Assembly: GCA_010093485.1 (NCBI GenBank)
Contig: MU001509.1
Span: forward strand, 738,256-802,255
Direction of reading: 5' to 3'
Length of the DNA: 64,000 nt
From: Karstenula rhodostoma CBS 690.94
Taxonomy: Eukaryota > Ascomycota > Dothideomycetes > Pleosporales > Didymosphaeriaceae
Both the position numbers and the translations under genes were made by a program. Positions within the stretch are counted from its first letter, which is position 1. Every line of letters starts with the position of its first letter. Below the pieces are notes generated by a model. That model had not been told where the DNA came from. It was given only the letters and a program-made list of their open reading frames with translations, and made no database searches. Below are positions 43,962 to 57,365 of the stretch, piece after piece.

Positions 43962-44969
43962 TCAAGATGAAGCGTCGTCAGCAGGTGGCAGCGGTGGCAC
44001 AGAGAACTGCTTGTTGTCTATCGACTTGTACTGTAGTGAGTTAGCTTTGACGTGTACTTGCGAGTCGATCGACAAAATCTCCGGCCGAGGCGGAATTGAC
44101 GATGGCTGTGTCTCGCTCGTAACCTGCGGGTGAACTTGAGACGACATTACTTCGGCATCAGTGGAACCATGTGGTGTGTGTGTGCCAACAGTCACTGCGG
44201 CTAAACTCATGATTGATTGTGGCTCCTCATTCGTAGCTCCGCTAGTCGAAGCTCGCTTCTGTGGTTCTATCTGTCGAGAAGAGGTGGTTGTATGCTTTCG
44301 CTTCGTGCCCACGGCTTGGTTCGGATCTTGAGGTGCTTGAAACGAAGCACCTTTGGAGTGTGAAGGCTGAGCCATAGTGGTACCCCGTTCATCTCGCCGT
44401 GAACGTAGCGGACTGTCTGTCTTGTGCTCGTGCATGGAATCGTAAGAGGGACGTCCACGGGGAGCTTCCGGTCGATAGCTGTTGAGGGGGGACCGACGCC
44501 TCTCCCTGGATCGATAACTGCTGGGGGAACGTCGGCCTCCTCTCGGTCGATAGCTGTTCAGAGGAGATCTGTCACGTCTGTCAAGCCCTCGATAGATCGC
44601 AGAAGGAGAACGACGTCTCTCTCGTGACCGATATCGTAGGGACTCTCGGCGCAGTGGTGAACGGGATCTGTCTGCCGGTTTGCGTCTAGATCTGTCAGCG
44701 CCGCGACTCCTGTCCTCCGTAGAACGCTCATCTCGCCGTGAGTTTTGAGCTCGTCCTCCAAGGCGCGAATCATCCCGTCGAGGACGATAACTCTCTAGTC
44801 TCCGGTCGTCTGTAGATGGATCACCCGGCTTCCGAGCGGTACCCATGGCTCGACAAAAGTCTCTGAGCCATTGTACCTCCTCACTGTTGGAGGGCGCCCG
44901 CTTACCGTTGGCAACTTCACGCTGCCACTTTCCAAGCTTCTTGCCTATGCGAAAATCAGTCTGGACCAT
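43962..44969 (-). CDS. Arg/Ser-rich (RS-repeat) protein, unknown
   Basis: Single-exon frame of 335 aa from ATG 44969 (MVQTDFRIGKKLGKWQREV). The N-terminal 50 residues form a compact basic/helical segment ending WLRDFCRAMGT. Residues about 60-190 are rich in RS, RRSP and SYRPR repeats (YRSRERRRSPS; DRRDRSPLNSYRPR). The C-terminal 140 residues are Ser/Thr/Pro-rich and end in PPLPPADDASS. There is no RRM, so it is not a classical SR splicing factor, though the RS tract suggests nuclear speckle or RNP association. The frame continues upstream to 45065 but the extra residues look like leader sequence. Confidence 0.6.
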   Translation of the reverse strand: MVQTDFRIGKKLGKWQREVANGKRAPSNSEEVQWLRDFCRAMGTARKPGDPSTDDRRLESYRPRRDDSRLGGRAQNSRRDERSTEDRSRGADRSRRKPADRSRSPLRRESLRYRSRERRRSPSAIYRGLDRRDRSPLNSYRPRGGRRSPSSYRSRERRRSPLNSYRPEAPRGRPSYDSMHEHKTDSPLRSRRDERGTTMAQPSHSKGASFQAPQDPNQAVGTKRKHTTTSSRQIEPQKRASTSGATNEEPQSIMSLAAVTVGTHTPHGSTDAEVMSSQVHPQVTSETQPSSIPPRPEILSIDSQVHVKANSLQYKSIDNKQFSVPPLPPADDASS

Positions 44970-45925
44970 CTTACAAGCTAGTCGACCGAAGTCGTTCAGG
45001 CAGCAAGCCGCGAAGAAAGAAAAGAGGTTTTGTTTCCTTGAAAAGGAAACTAAAGCAAAGCTCAACGAGCTCGCTCAGAGGGTTGGCTAACTACGCGTGT
45101 TGAAACGCAGGTAGAAAAGCCGGTGGGTTGGCCTGGGAAGACCGAAGCAAGACACCTAACGAAAGGGCATTGCGGGTACCGCTTGGGATTTTTCACCATG
45201 AGATGCTGTTGGCTGCGAAGCAACCGTAGTCTATACCTGATGGTATAGAGCATTGAGGGTGAAGAGGAAAGGTTTTGCACACCGGTGGAGCTTTTGGTCA
45301 CCCGCGAGCCACCGGGGGAAGGTACGGCCCGCCGCGTCACGGACGTGTTCAGACGGAAGGCACCACCCAGCCCACATCGTCGCGACCCCGCAGTGACGGA
45401 GCGATGTGGCATGTTGAACATCAAAAAGAAACGGCTCAATCATGGAAACAAAGTGCGGCTACGCAGAAGCTGACTTGAGGCGCAATGGAGACGGCCAGCA
45501 GAGTCGTTCCCCGATGCCTTGTATAGCGCAGGCGTATAGAGACACTGCGAATACACATGATCATGCTGTTACCGCTTCGACGGCCTCCCGTTCTCGCCGT
45601 CGTTCTCCGTCTCCGCTTCGTACGTTTGTTCATCCAGTGGCATACTTCAGAAGCATACATGGACAAGAGTGCGTTAATTACACGTGAATAGCGACCGCGA
45701 TGGCATCTTCTCGCGAAGGCTCATAATTGTAGAAGCGTAGGGTGTTTAACATGGTCACACTTACTATGAGTGGGTGTGGTGGCCGAGGTGACGATTGTCA
45801 CATGATCATATTTCGGAGTGTAGCCCTATCGGGTCCGAGCCATGCCTGAAAGCACAGACTTGGGGCATCTTTCCGAGAAAACCATGCACCGACTGCTCGT
45901 TCCCGCACTCTCCGCTGTTGCCCAG
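44970..45925. other. intergenic, promoter of RS protein and 3' flank of giant gene
   Basis: The minus-strand CT-rich leader before 44969 suits a promoter. No supported gene. Confidence 0.4.
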
Positions 45926-48900
45926 CTACTCGGTATTCATGCCACTGCTATCTCCCTCACTCTCTCCTTCTTCAACCTCAAATTGCTCTACAGCATCGAA
46001 AAAGGTACTGTTGCCTTCTTCAAAGCGAGCATGGTTGTCTTCTCCCTCATCAACTTGGTCTTCTCCATCGTGGAACTCATCGTCATCATCGTCGTCGTCA
46101 TCTTCATCTTCATCCGGGCCCGCTTTGCCTGGGTGCATAGTAGCTCCGCCTAGAAGTACTCGAGCATTCGCTTCCCTGTGAAGCTCCTCCGCCGCGGTTG
46201 TCAGAAAGAACGGATGATCAGCTGACAAGGGTTTGCCAGTCGTGATGAAGCCCATCGGCGTATGCTCAAAGTCCTGACCTTTGCGAAGCGCGGCAAGCCA
46301 ACCGTGAACTGTGTGCAAATGTTAGCGCCTGCCACTGGCCACGGTCTGATGCAAGACTTACGAAACGTCAGTGGCTTCTGCACGAATGTGTCTTGCGAGG
46401 GATTGCCTAAATAGTCGTCCCCTCCTATGATCGTCTGCACGCCAAGGTAGGAAAGGAGTTCCTTGTATTCGTGCCATTCGAAGTAGAGACGCCCTGCAAA
46501 TATGCCGAGCTCAACCTTCAACCACAATGGAACTTTTGTATTCGGAAGTAGCGGCGGAGTAGCATGATAACTGAGGTCATTGAAGTGGAGCATTCGTCGA
46601 GTGACGGGCGCTGAGTATACAATGAGATGAGTTCTGCTTGCACCTGCGGGCTGTCGGCGCTGACGGAGAGCTGGAAGGAGTGCATCGGCCTCTTCAGGAC
46701 TGATGACCAATGCCTTGTCCGATGCACTACTCCAAAGGATCCACTGGCAGGGCCGTATGAAATTGTCATTCGGCTCCATCACTTTGACCGTTCGGCTGAA
46801 CTGCTTAGAGACATACAAACCTGGGGATTTGTTCTGCGCAAAGGCTCCATGTCGCCTGCCAGATGCAGTGCACTGCAAGGCAGACAACATTGGCTGGTAG
46901 GCTTCGCTACCTGCGACGATTCTTCCGGATTTGGCAAACTCCTTGATATCTTCGTGTAGGCGGGGAATACGCAGCGCAGTAAAGTGGAACGGCTTTTCCG
47001 GCTCTCGGATATTCTCTACTTCGTGCTCAACTTCTCGTTCTTGTTCGACCTCCTCAAGTGCCGATGAGTGTGTAGCAATTCCGCTATCCTGAAAATTGTT
47101 CTTGCGTTGTTCAAGTTCGGCAATGAAAGTTCCAAGTGCTCCCCTGTACGACTGCATCCGAACTTCACCTATGAATCCATAACGGTTAGTTATGTGACAT
47201 TATTTCGATAGTTCTGAAGCCACCTACCTCGATTCCTGATTTTCGGTTCATACATCTGCTTGAGAGTCTGTGACTCCTTTGTACGGATAACGGATAAGTA
47301 CTCCGACCGCTGATGTATGTTGTTCAGATACCCTGAGTTCCTAATCTTCGCGTGTTCGTGCTGTATGTACGTGTTTCCTTGATTGTAGTACAGTGGCTCC
47401 AGTTGCTCGATACCGTTACAAGACTGCTTTAGGAGCCAAGCAACGACATCGGAAGAGTCCACGTAGTCAGAGTTGCCTCTGTTTCTGAGATCAACAATAC
47501 TCTGGTGAACCTCGGGTGGCGAGAAGAATGTAATAGCTTGAGTTTGACCTGCGCAAGATAATCAGTCAAAGAGTTGGATTGATGCCGCTCTTGCACGAAC
47601 ATACCGAGCAGACGAAGGCGCATCGCAGCCTGAGCAACAGAATCCTTTGAAACATGAGGTCCTAGTGTCAATGCGGCTCTCGCACTGGGCGGAAGTTTGA
47701 GATCCGTTCCCCGACAATGACTCTCATCCAAGTAGACCAAACAGTCTTCCAAGTTCTCTGCGAATGGACTCGCGAGCAATGGCATGCGCTTCCCTTTGGA
47801 GTAAAGGACCCATGGCCGGTGATCATCATCAAAATAGACCGCTGCAGTCGCTTCCCAGTCAATCTTGAGCCAAGCCCTGACCAAGCTGAGGTTGTCGTGC
47901 TCTAGGATTTGAGCACCTGCGTCAATTAAGATCCTGATTCTTTCCCTTGAGTTCGACCTGCTTGGCTTATAAAGCTCGGACAAAAGATTCTCTTCGCTCC
48001 AGCGCCTGCCAAGCTCGTCCAACATGCGAACGTATCCGCGATTTCGCTTTTCCAGGATATATGAGAGAACCTCCGCATTAGTGTGAGCAAGATTAGGCAG
48101 GTCGTTTTGTTTGATCATCATGGGCAGCTGGTGTCGTGAATCATTTGTGCCAGAAAATCCAGTGGTTCTGCAATTCGAGGACGAATTTGGGTCGAACAGT
48201 ACGAGATCCCATCCAGAGGCTTGAAGTTTGGTGTCAAACTGCTTAGCATGCCTTGGGAAAACGAAGTTGTTGAGGTAGAAGTCTAGCAGATAAACATTAA
48301 AACTGTTGACGATGTGAGTATATGCAGGCTATAAAATTCAGCATTATCGACATACCGGACATATTGATGCAGATCGCGCAACTGCATGTTATCGTCAACG
48401 TTGATGGCAGTGTAGTCGCGCAAACATTCTGGTAAATTCCGGGTTGCCCATTTCTCATATTCAACGCTGGGTTCATCCGATTTCAGCAATTGCTCGAAAG
48501 CCTGCTTGAACTGTGCCAAGCTCAACCCTTGGTAGTAGAATGAGAGGCATGTTAAGATGATCGCAACATCGGGATGCCCCCATTCAGAAGTTGGTGAGGG
48601 TACGCCTTTCGCCTAGCTCGGTGTCAGTATCGTTCATGAAATATCGAGAGGACCTGTAACACCACCCGAAAGTCGCAAAGAGGCCAAGTGTATGGAATGT
48701 GAACTTACATGGTATGGCACCGCGATAGGGTCGCGCGTGGGGTGAAGGCCATATTGCACGTTCCAGCGTTTCTTCAGTGTCGACAATAGAATCCGGTGAA
48801 CGAATAGCCCGCGTAGAAGACAAAGCATTTTCATCAGATGTTGTTTTTCTTTGAACAGGCCGTTGACCTTGGTCACTAAGTCGGAAGCAACCATCGGGCT

Positions 48901-51900
48901 GGAAATGAAAGCCCGTATGTCGTCCTGCGCAGATAATGGGATCTCTGCGCATGGTAACGCTGCGATCTGGCCCTTACAGATGGCTTCGACGATAAGGCAA
49001 ACGAGGTAGTCCTCAACGTCATGTCGCAGGAGATAGATCAACGGGAAGCCCCCAGATGGCCTTTTCACAACTTCGATGCTGTGCGGAAAGCGATGGACCA
49101 GCTCAGGGACGAACAACAGTACAAGTCGTAGTACAGCTTGGACAGTTTGCCATCTCAGAGGATGGCCGTCTACTGCCATTTGAAATCCGGATGGGTAAAT
49201 CAGCTGAGTTCGAATCGCTAATGAGACATCGCATTCATCGAGCACGTCTCGAGCATTGCGATCCAGCCACTGCTGCATCTTGACCATGATGTTGGCCTGC
49301 TCTAGATTCTCCTCGCAAAGTCGCTGTAGTCCTCCCAATTTGAAAGAGAGGATATTCTCGGGCAAGGACAGCATGACACCACTGGATTTCTTGATGATGG
49401 AGTGTAATTGACCAAAAATTTCCAGGAGAGGATTGTCTGCTTTCGTCCTTCGCGAAAATGGAACATGCATGATCTGGCGGTCTAATAAGCCTCCAAGCTT
49501 GATGTGCATGACCTGAGCAGATTGCAGAAGTAGAGCTCGTGGCACCATAATTCGCAGCAAATGGTGCCCGTTGGCAAGGATAGCTGCGACCATAGCTGTT
49601 GATGTTAGTAAAAACGAATTGACATGATCTGGGAGAACGGTGACTTACGTAGGATACATGATGTCTTGCCTTTGCCCATGAGGAGTTGAACCACCGAGTT
49701 GCAACCGGTTGCAGGTGCTATTGTGGCATTGGCCACCTCGACCTGCTCCACACGAAGCATGATGTTACCGTCAATCTCCAACAACAGCCAATCTGAGCGC
49801 AATAGAGGATTCCAGTTGATATGCCCTTCGTTAGCGAGTTCTTCTTGCAATTGTTGCTTTTTATGCCTGAGAAATGCATCCTCAATCCTCAGCAAACGTT
49901 GCCAATATGTTATCCGAAGGCCTAAGTCGACGATGGCCTCTTTGACCCCTGGGCCAAACGCGGATTCAGATGTCGACCGAAGCTCTGAAAGAAGTGCTAT
50001 CTTGTTCATCTTTGGCCATTGACCAGATGCTCTGAGCCATATCGCGCGCTTATCCTGTGCTTCAAGCGCCTGGCTTATCGTGCGGAGAGCTTCATCACAT
50101 GACTGTTTCTTCTCTTGGATCTGCTGTTTCAATAGTATACTATTGAACGGATACAGATCAAGGGGAGTCTGCGAATTATGCTTTCCTAGGGCTTCAATAC
50201 TATCTATGAGTTCACGTCCATACTCACGCTGGACGGAAGAAGCAGGCTGGCCGGACGTTCCGCGCTGAAGCCCTTCCACAATCTTCCACAACTCTTTCAA
50301 ATGCGGCAATGGGCTAGATAGTGTGCGAGCTCCTTGGCCTTCTGAATGCGTCCTCTTGTTATGCAGCATTGAGGAATGACCATTTGGCAGCTGTGTTGAT
50401 GGACCAATAGTAATGGCGTTGGTGCTCGCTTTCGAACCAGATATCGCTTGACGGGAAGCGGTTCGGGTCAAATTCTCACTCAGCAACAATTCCTGAAGTG
50501 TCGGAACAGCCTTGATCCGATGTAAGGCATATCTATGGGGCTCCTTGAGGGCAAACCCATCTTCAAGAATGTTATCGTTCGTCGACGAATCAATCGAAGT
50601 CGAGTGCTCATCGAGCACATGCTGAACTTGTTCGAGATACCTCGTGAATTGAAAGTTCTGCGCCAATCGCCTCCAGTCATTTAATGCGAGGTCCAGAGCA
50701 GCCTTGTTGTTGAGAAATTTGGCATCAATGGTGATTACTTTCTTCACATCGATGCCAACTTGTGGCCACTGGAGGAGGATTGACTTTGCAAGTTGCAAGC
50801 AATTGTGTTGACAGGCCTCTTCGTGATGGATTCGTGCCAAAGCCATCTGTCCAGGTAGCTCGCCTTGTTTCCTCGGCACCGTTTCATGAGGCTGATGTGC
50901 TTCCTTCATCGACTCGGCAAGATCTTTCGAAGCAGGGGTTTCGTCAGGCTTGAAGCGAACATACGAAGGCCAGAGTGGGATTGCGATGTCCTTGAGGGCA
51001 GGGAGAATGGCATAAGATACCAAAACTTGAAGCAGCTCGATTGGTGCGTGCGGAGATAATGCCATCGGTGCAAAGAGAAACATCAAACGGTATCGATCAT
51101 TGGGGCCAGCTTGCATGGCTGTTTGCAAAAGAGCACACCAATTTTCAACTACGTCCACGGAAATCAAATCGCACAGCGAAATGCGATCGAAAGGCTCATT
51201 TACACCTCCGATGACGGCATATTTCTGCAGAATCTGCGCCAGCTGCCCCGTGCTCGCATTTGAGATGGACCATTTGTTCAACCACTTTGTGATAAGCGCT
51301 GCATTGTCTCGTGCGACCCTTTCAGTAGAAAATTCTCTCGAGGTGTAGACCATATCGGATGGTGGTAGAATACCACTGATTGTCGAAACCGAGCGGGATA
51401 CCAAGTGCGGATCACTGGAAGAAGCTTTGTGGGATATACACCCAGTGGGATCGATCGTAAACAATTGAAGCTGGGAAGCTCGAGTGTATATATCTTCCAC
51501 AAGCGCGCGATACCGATCGTCCTGGACGGTGGTAGTAAGGTGCGGATTCCAGTCTACAACCTCCATACATCTCAAATCCTTCGGATAGTACACTCGATTT
51601 GGAGATAGATTTGCAATGTTCGCCAGTATTGTAGGTACCATTGGGTCGCGTATAGGTGTCCATGGTTTGTATAGGCCGGTCTGAAGCAGGTACAAGGCCT
51701 CATCTAACCCAGTGCGACCAGTCAAAGGATCTGGCAATATATGGGAAGTATACGCGTGCCACATCGCCTTCGTATAGAGCAATCGATGCTCTGCGGGACA
51801 TTGTATCCGTCCAAGCACATCGTCGACGTCAAATCTCAGATATGAGCCTTCCGAAATAACACGGATCCGAACATGTCCTTGATGTTTACCGAATTGAAGT

Positions 51901-54900
51901 CGACCTTCTGGGATAAGTACTAGTCGATGGCGTTCGTTCTTCATAGAGCGAAGCACAATTTTGCTGAAACACCCATACCATGCTCCGATGTCCTGAAGAT
52001 CAGTATAGACAACCTCTGCACTCAGCTCGCGACATTGCAAGAGGTTGGACTGATTGACAAAGAAGTTCAGTTCCAGGCGTCTCAACTCGATGCAGAGTCG
52101 CCTTTTCTGCGGTTGAATCACTATAATGTGCTCGGCAGTCTCAAATAGTTGGAAGTTGTGGGCAACGTTCAGAGAAACTGTACTGAAGGGGTCAACAAGG
52201 GTTGAACGCTTTTTAGTTGCTCGGGAGGTAACGAGATCAATTCTCCAATTGTTCTCTTTGGACTTCCATTTGTCTCCTTGCCGAATTTCCAAGATCTTGC
52301 TATCAATGTTGAGCCAATGAAAACAATCGGTTATCAGAGGCAAGGGCAGATCATGTTGAGTGCTGTTTCCGACGACGCTGGTGAAGATAGATCGATCTAT
52401 AAGTTCCAGTGTGGCGGGACCATGGAAAGCACGAATAACAAGCTCACCCTGACGGAAACCAAGATGAATCTTATGATTGAAGGGCATCGGATGGGCGACG
52501 TAATGCGACATTCCGAGCATGTATGAAGGCAGAACACGTAGCGCGTATGTTCCAAAAAGCATCTGGATCACCGGCTTGTGATATACGGCTGGAAGTCTGC
52601 CAGATTGTTTGCCATCGATGAGGAAGTCTCCGCGGAACAGGTGATAATGAACCAAGTGCGTAGTTTGTTGCTGACGCGCCTGAATAGAGACTTCCACCCA
52701 CCAGGTTTGCGGTACAATCCGGATACGAGGATTATCGGTAAGAGGTCCTTGCGGCAAGGGCCAGATATAGTTTATAGCCGAAAGCAAGGCTTCAGCATTC
52801 GAAGTCACGAGGCTGGCCAACGCGCTACGGTGTTTGAACGCGTAAAGCAGATCGTCCAATAATAACTTGCGCAAGGCGTAAGGTAAGTCGTCGAACCGAC
52901 CAACGAGGCTCTCCTGGAGAATGATAGAAGCACCGATAAAGTACTCCAAATCCGCAGTATCCAAATTGAAATCTGATGACACTGATCGCTGCACAGCTCG
53001 CTTACATAGCACCGAAGCCCAAAGTGCGAAGATCGTGAAGTCTTGTCCGGCGTTCGGAGGCGGGGATTGTAACGCAAGACACCAGTCCCAAGTAGCAACA
53101 CGGACTTGATCTAGAAGCTCTAGAGCCTTTGCTTGAACGCCCTTACGCGACGAAAGCGATATGGTCTTGAGAAGCAGAGTTATGAGCAGATCCATCTGAA
53201 CCGGCTCCCGCCAATTGCGTCGTATCGCATCCAGACGATTGCTCACTTGCTCGAGGAGCTTGTCGCAAAACGTATCATCTTCGAAGACCATATGGATGTC
53301 TCGCAGAGGATGTCCGAGTGACGAAGGACCCACTTGAAGGACTAGTTTTGTAACGATGGCCCAAGTTGACTCAGTAGAAAAGTTCAGATTGGTAGCGCCT
53401 AACTCTCGCAACAAAGACAGCCATCGACGATTTGTCCCACTGAGTAGTTCTTGCCACGCCATGAACTCATGAACGTTCAGGTCTGCCGGACACTTGGTTT
53501 GACTAGCAAGTATATCGTTCGAAGAAGGCCAGCGATCCCTACTAACACCGACGCAATTATATGGCGAGCTGCTGGGAAGCATTAGAGGAATATGTCCGGA
53601 GAAAGACATCTTGTCGTGCCGTTGAGTCCAGGATTGGCTGTCAGTGTCATAATACGTGAGGGATAGACCGCAAGGCCGACAGACTTGATGTAGTTCAACG
53701 GGGAATCCTGTTTTTGCGTAGTGACATTCGAGATGTGATTTAGTGCTGGAACCTAAGGTCACTCGAGAAACGACGGAATTAGCATGGTGGGAAAGTCCAT
53801 CATAACCACGTAAGGTCGGCACTTCGTCAAGGGCTCCGACTTGAACATGCGCGAAAGTCGAGAGTAGAATCCAAGTTGCGTCTCGATAAGCAGCAAATGG
53901 CAGCGGGCATTGCAATTCGAAGATAGCAGCTTTCGCGGCAGCTTCGTCCCTTGGCAAAGGATCCTCGAAGATTTCGATCAGGATGTTGCGCGCTTCGAAT
54001 GCGTGCCGGTGTTTGGGACAGGCGCCTTTGTGAACCGACTTCAGCTTGCCATCCTTGATGGTTTCCTCGAAGCCAGGGCATGGCGGAGATTCTTCAATCT
54101 TTAGCAGGAGTTGCTTGTATTGCTCCAGCTTCTCCTCCCACTCCTCCTCCTTACGTGATCGTAGTTCTTCCGCATTGGCTTGTATCTCTTCTCGCAACTG
54201 CTCCAAGCCCGTGGACTCACCAAACTCATTGTAGTACATTGAGGCAAACGAGTCTTCAGCAGGAGGGTCGAAAATTGTCTTGCTTCCGGAGCCTGCCCAA
54301 CCATTGCGCCGACACTTGATGTACGTCTGTACATTCTCTACGCGTTTCAAGTCATCCGCTTGTAGAAATTCCAGGGCGTCCAAGAGTTCAGGGTCGAAAC
54401 CTGGATGGTACAACTTTAAGAGAGGAAAGCCAACAGTGGCGTGTCGGTCCAGATCGACCCAGAGCTCCATCACATCAAGGAGAAGCCTACTCTTCATTTC
54501 AGGATAGCCTTCAAGAACATGTTTAGTGCTGAAAACATATCGCTCAATTGTGCGAGCCAGAGCACAGCAATGGGTCTCCCATGCAATCGGTACCGTATAT
54601 CCAGCTTGCATGGGTATGACACAGTCCTCGACCGTGCCGGCCAGCTCTAGGTAACGATCTGCGATGACAGCAAAGGGATTTGTATTACTTCGAGACGCTT
54701 CGTAACGCTCGAGAAGTTGACGAGGCGACAGAAGTTGTGGTGGAGAGGCCCAGGATGCACCGAAAGCAATAAGACAGAGTCTTCGCCCGCTTGATGGTAA
54801 TTGCAGTTTGAAATCATTCGAATCTGCGAAGCCCGGTAACCTTCGAATTGGCCTTCGTGTGCTCGCACGGTATGCATTCCATTGGTACTCCAAGAACCCT

Positions 54901-56091
54901 CTCGTTCTCTCTAGGCACATCTTGAAGCTACCTTGCAGATTATCGAACAATGATGCCCGCAGTTGTGCGTCGCGCCCGGACATACTCGATTGATGTTGCT
55001 CGATCTTGGCGAGCCTCCGCCCCAGCTTCTGCATCAAGTGGAAAGCCGCTTCGTGGGAAATCACTTTGTAACATTCGCCTAAAAGGCGAGACAAGAAAAG
55101 AGCCATGATAAGCTTATAGTAGAAGTGGCCGAGATCTGGACCCATGACCTTGTAGATGTGGCGTTGCATGGCCACGCGAATAGCCAGATAGAATGGGGAT
55201 CGACGCCATGGTATGAGCGCTTCTTTGAAGCGTATGGTGTCGTGGACGCGTTTTTGGAGCAGTGGAACGTCGCATCTCATGCCATTCGCCTCCAGCACCG
55301 TCATGAGGAAGTCGGCGATAAGTGACGGGTCCGTTGTACCACGTATCTCCGGCAAAAGTGCTCCTGCTTTGTAGGTGACTGCGGCGAATCTCTTCAGCGG
55401 TTCAATGCTGGCGCGCTGGAGGAAGGAGGCAAAACATTCTTGAAATGACCGTGTGAGGTAGACCTCCGAAGGTACGGATGCTGCATACGTAGGAAAGTCA
55501 CATTGTAGGGCATTTTCTGAAGCGAGAACGGCCTCACAATTCGCTGCAGACTCGAAGGCTTCGAAAAGTAAATGTCCACCATTTGTACTGCTGGCTAGAT
55601 CAGCTCCACGGTTTATACCTGAGCCATCACTACACGTACCAAGAATCCTTATAAACAAATACAGCTGCGTTCTGTTGTTTGACATAGAGAAGCAGCGCAC
55701 GTTTATCTTTCAGCTCATCGATCTCATTTGCCAAGAGATCTTTGTCAATCGTGCCTCTGACATTGATTGCCTTTGTACTGGTCAGGGTCAACTGGATAAG
55801 TTCAACAAAGTGGGCGTGCTCCCGCGGGACCAGAGGGACGATTGTTTCGACGGCTTGGAGGATACGGTCGAGTAGCGCAGCTTCAATCTCGCAGAGGTTG
55901 TGGTCTTCCTTGCCTATACGCGTAGGTATAAAGTCAATATAAGTCAAAAAGGTGGGCAATCGTGTGCGAGGCTTGCATCTATGTCTGCCTAAGAAATAGC
56001 GACATCGCCCCAGGGATTACGGACCTGGTACGTCGCGGGGTAATGCGACGTGCTGATACAGCTGGAGCAAGAAGTCTCGCGTGGCAGCCAT
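45926..56091 (-). CDS. giant DUF3638/DUF3645 protein (3211 aa), P-loop-like, putative ubiquitin-thioesterase family
   Basis: Nine exons on the minus strand join in phase: 56091-56025, 55913-55640, 55590-49649, 49595-48709, 48612-48356, 48302-47605, 47548-47228, 47168-46362 and 46308-45926 (9636 nt). The N-terminus MAATRDFLLQLYQHVALPRD, the long helical first 2000 residues, and NSVVQLLMGKGKTSCILP (about 2080-2094) followed by VLDECDV (about 2213) are DUF3638. RDPIAVPYH|AKGVPSP plus GHPDVAIILTCLSFYYQGLS is DUF3645, and YLDESHCRGTDLKLP (about 2667) with the FFSPPEVHQSI block completes the family C-terminal region. The protein ends in a strongly acidic tail (DEDEDDDDDDDDEFHDG). The family is annotated in some databases as ubiquitin thioesterase, but biochemistry is sparse. 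The usual NMGEGK(S/T) loop reads LMGKGKT here. The exon 2/3 acceptor has an alternative in-phase choice three residues away. Confidence 0.9.
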
Positions 56092-57365
56092 GGCTGCGAG
56101 ATGGTAGAAGGTGCCAATCGAAAGCCAGGAAGGAAACGTCGAGTTTGTGCGAGCGAGGGAAGAAGGGGACGACTGTGGTGTTGTCGACAAGCGGGGCAGG
56201 AACGCGGTCAAGTTGTTGTGCCACCAACGGCATGCCAAGAATTGCGCGATTTGCGAGGAAGGAGTGATCAAAGGTTGGCAAGGCTGCTGGTGACGGTGAC
56301 GGTGAATACCAGTGTATGAAGATATGGGACGAGGTTGAATATGCCCTTGTCACCTCGCATTGTATGATATGGAGAGTGGCAGCTCCAGCATACAACGGTG
56401 AGAAAAGAGAACAATCCACCCGCACTAACAAGTCTTAATTCTCAATACACATCCCAAGTGTTGTATACTGCCAGGCCACAGGCGTGGGTACTGCATTGCT
56501 CTTCCTGGGACAGTGTACTTACTTGAGCTTTTGACGAGGCTCGCCGGGCGGGCTCTCAGGCGATGGAAGCCACATGTAGACACACGGTCATACAACCAAT
56601 AACGTTGATCAATGTAAGATTGGATTTGTGAGGAAGTTGTACAGAGAATCGAAGCCACCATAGATGGCGATCATGTTGTGGCGCAAACACCCGCAATCAT
56701 GTGAGAGAGGAATGTAATTGATAAGAAAAATACTCTCATTCGAAGGAAGTGCATAGTAAGAGAGAAGGGATAGGACGTAGTAATAGAGAAAGTTTGATAG
56801 TTCCACTCCAAGTATCTGGTCTCTTTCTCTTGTAGGATGTGTACTGAGAGATAGGAAGGAATCTCCAGAGTACTTCAGCTGCTGTAGGCTGATAGACGTT
56901 CATAGTCACACACGTCCAGTGGCCCTGGCTTGGTATATAGTGAGGCTGGGTTGTGAGATCCTAAACGCTGTGTAGAAGACGTGTGAGATACACCTGCAGG
57001 GAAAGCTCGCACACACCGCGATTCTAGACCAGGCCTTGTCCGTTCCATGCTTCCCCTTTGAATCGCGGACTTTGCTGAAGAGTATTCTGAATGCCTTCTC
57101 CCAACTCGACTGCCGAAAAGACGTCAATCACGAGGCGCTTAGCCGACTCACTTCCATCTTCCATCGTGATGGGCACATTGACGGGGCACACCTGTGTATG
57201 GGAAGTGTATATTGGTAAATTTCAGGGTCCATCGATAGGTGGTCGATGAGATAGGCAAGCAGGTGGACGGGCCGTGGGCGGCGAGTTGTCTGCGTGGCTC
57301 TAGCAAATCTTTGGGGGTATTGGCTACACTGCAGTAGAGGCTACTCTGCGTCCCAAAACTATATC
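56092..57365. other. gene-poor interval upstream of giant gene
   Basis: Promoter region of the giant gene. Short frames on both strands have no protein-like composition. Confidence 0.4.

Noticed and set aside
45842..46153. Plus-strand frame encoding an apparent multi-span hydrophobic protein
   Set aside because: It is the complement of GAT/GAA-rich codons for the acidic tail of the giant protein (reverse of Asp/Glu codons reads as Ile/Val/Phe).
49605..55700. Separate 2031-codon gene with downstream independent genes at 48634, 47429 and 46201
   Set aside because: All join in exact phase through GT-AG introns into one DUF3638/DUF3645 protein, and the family motifs span the junctions.
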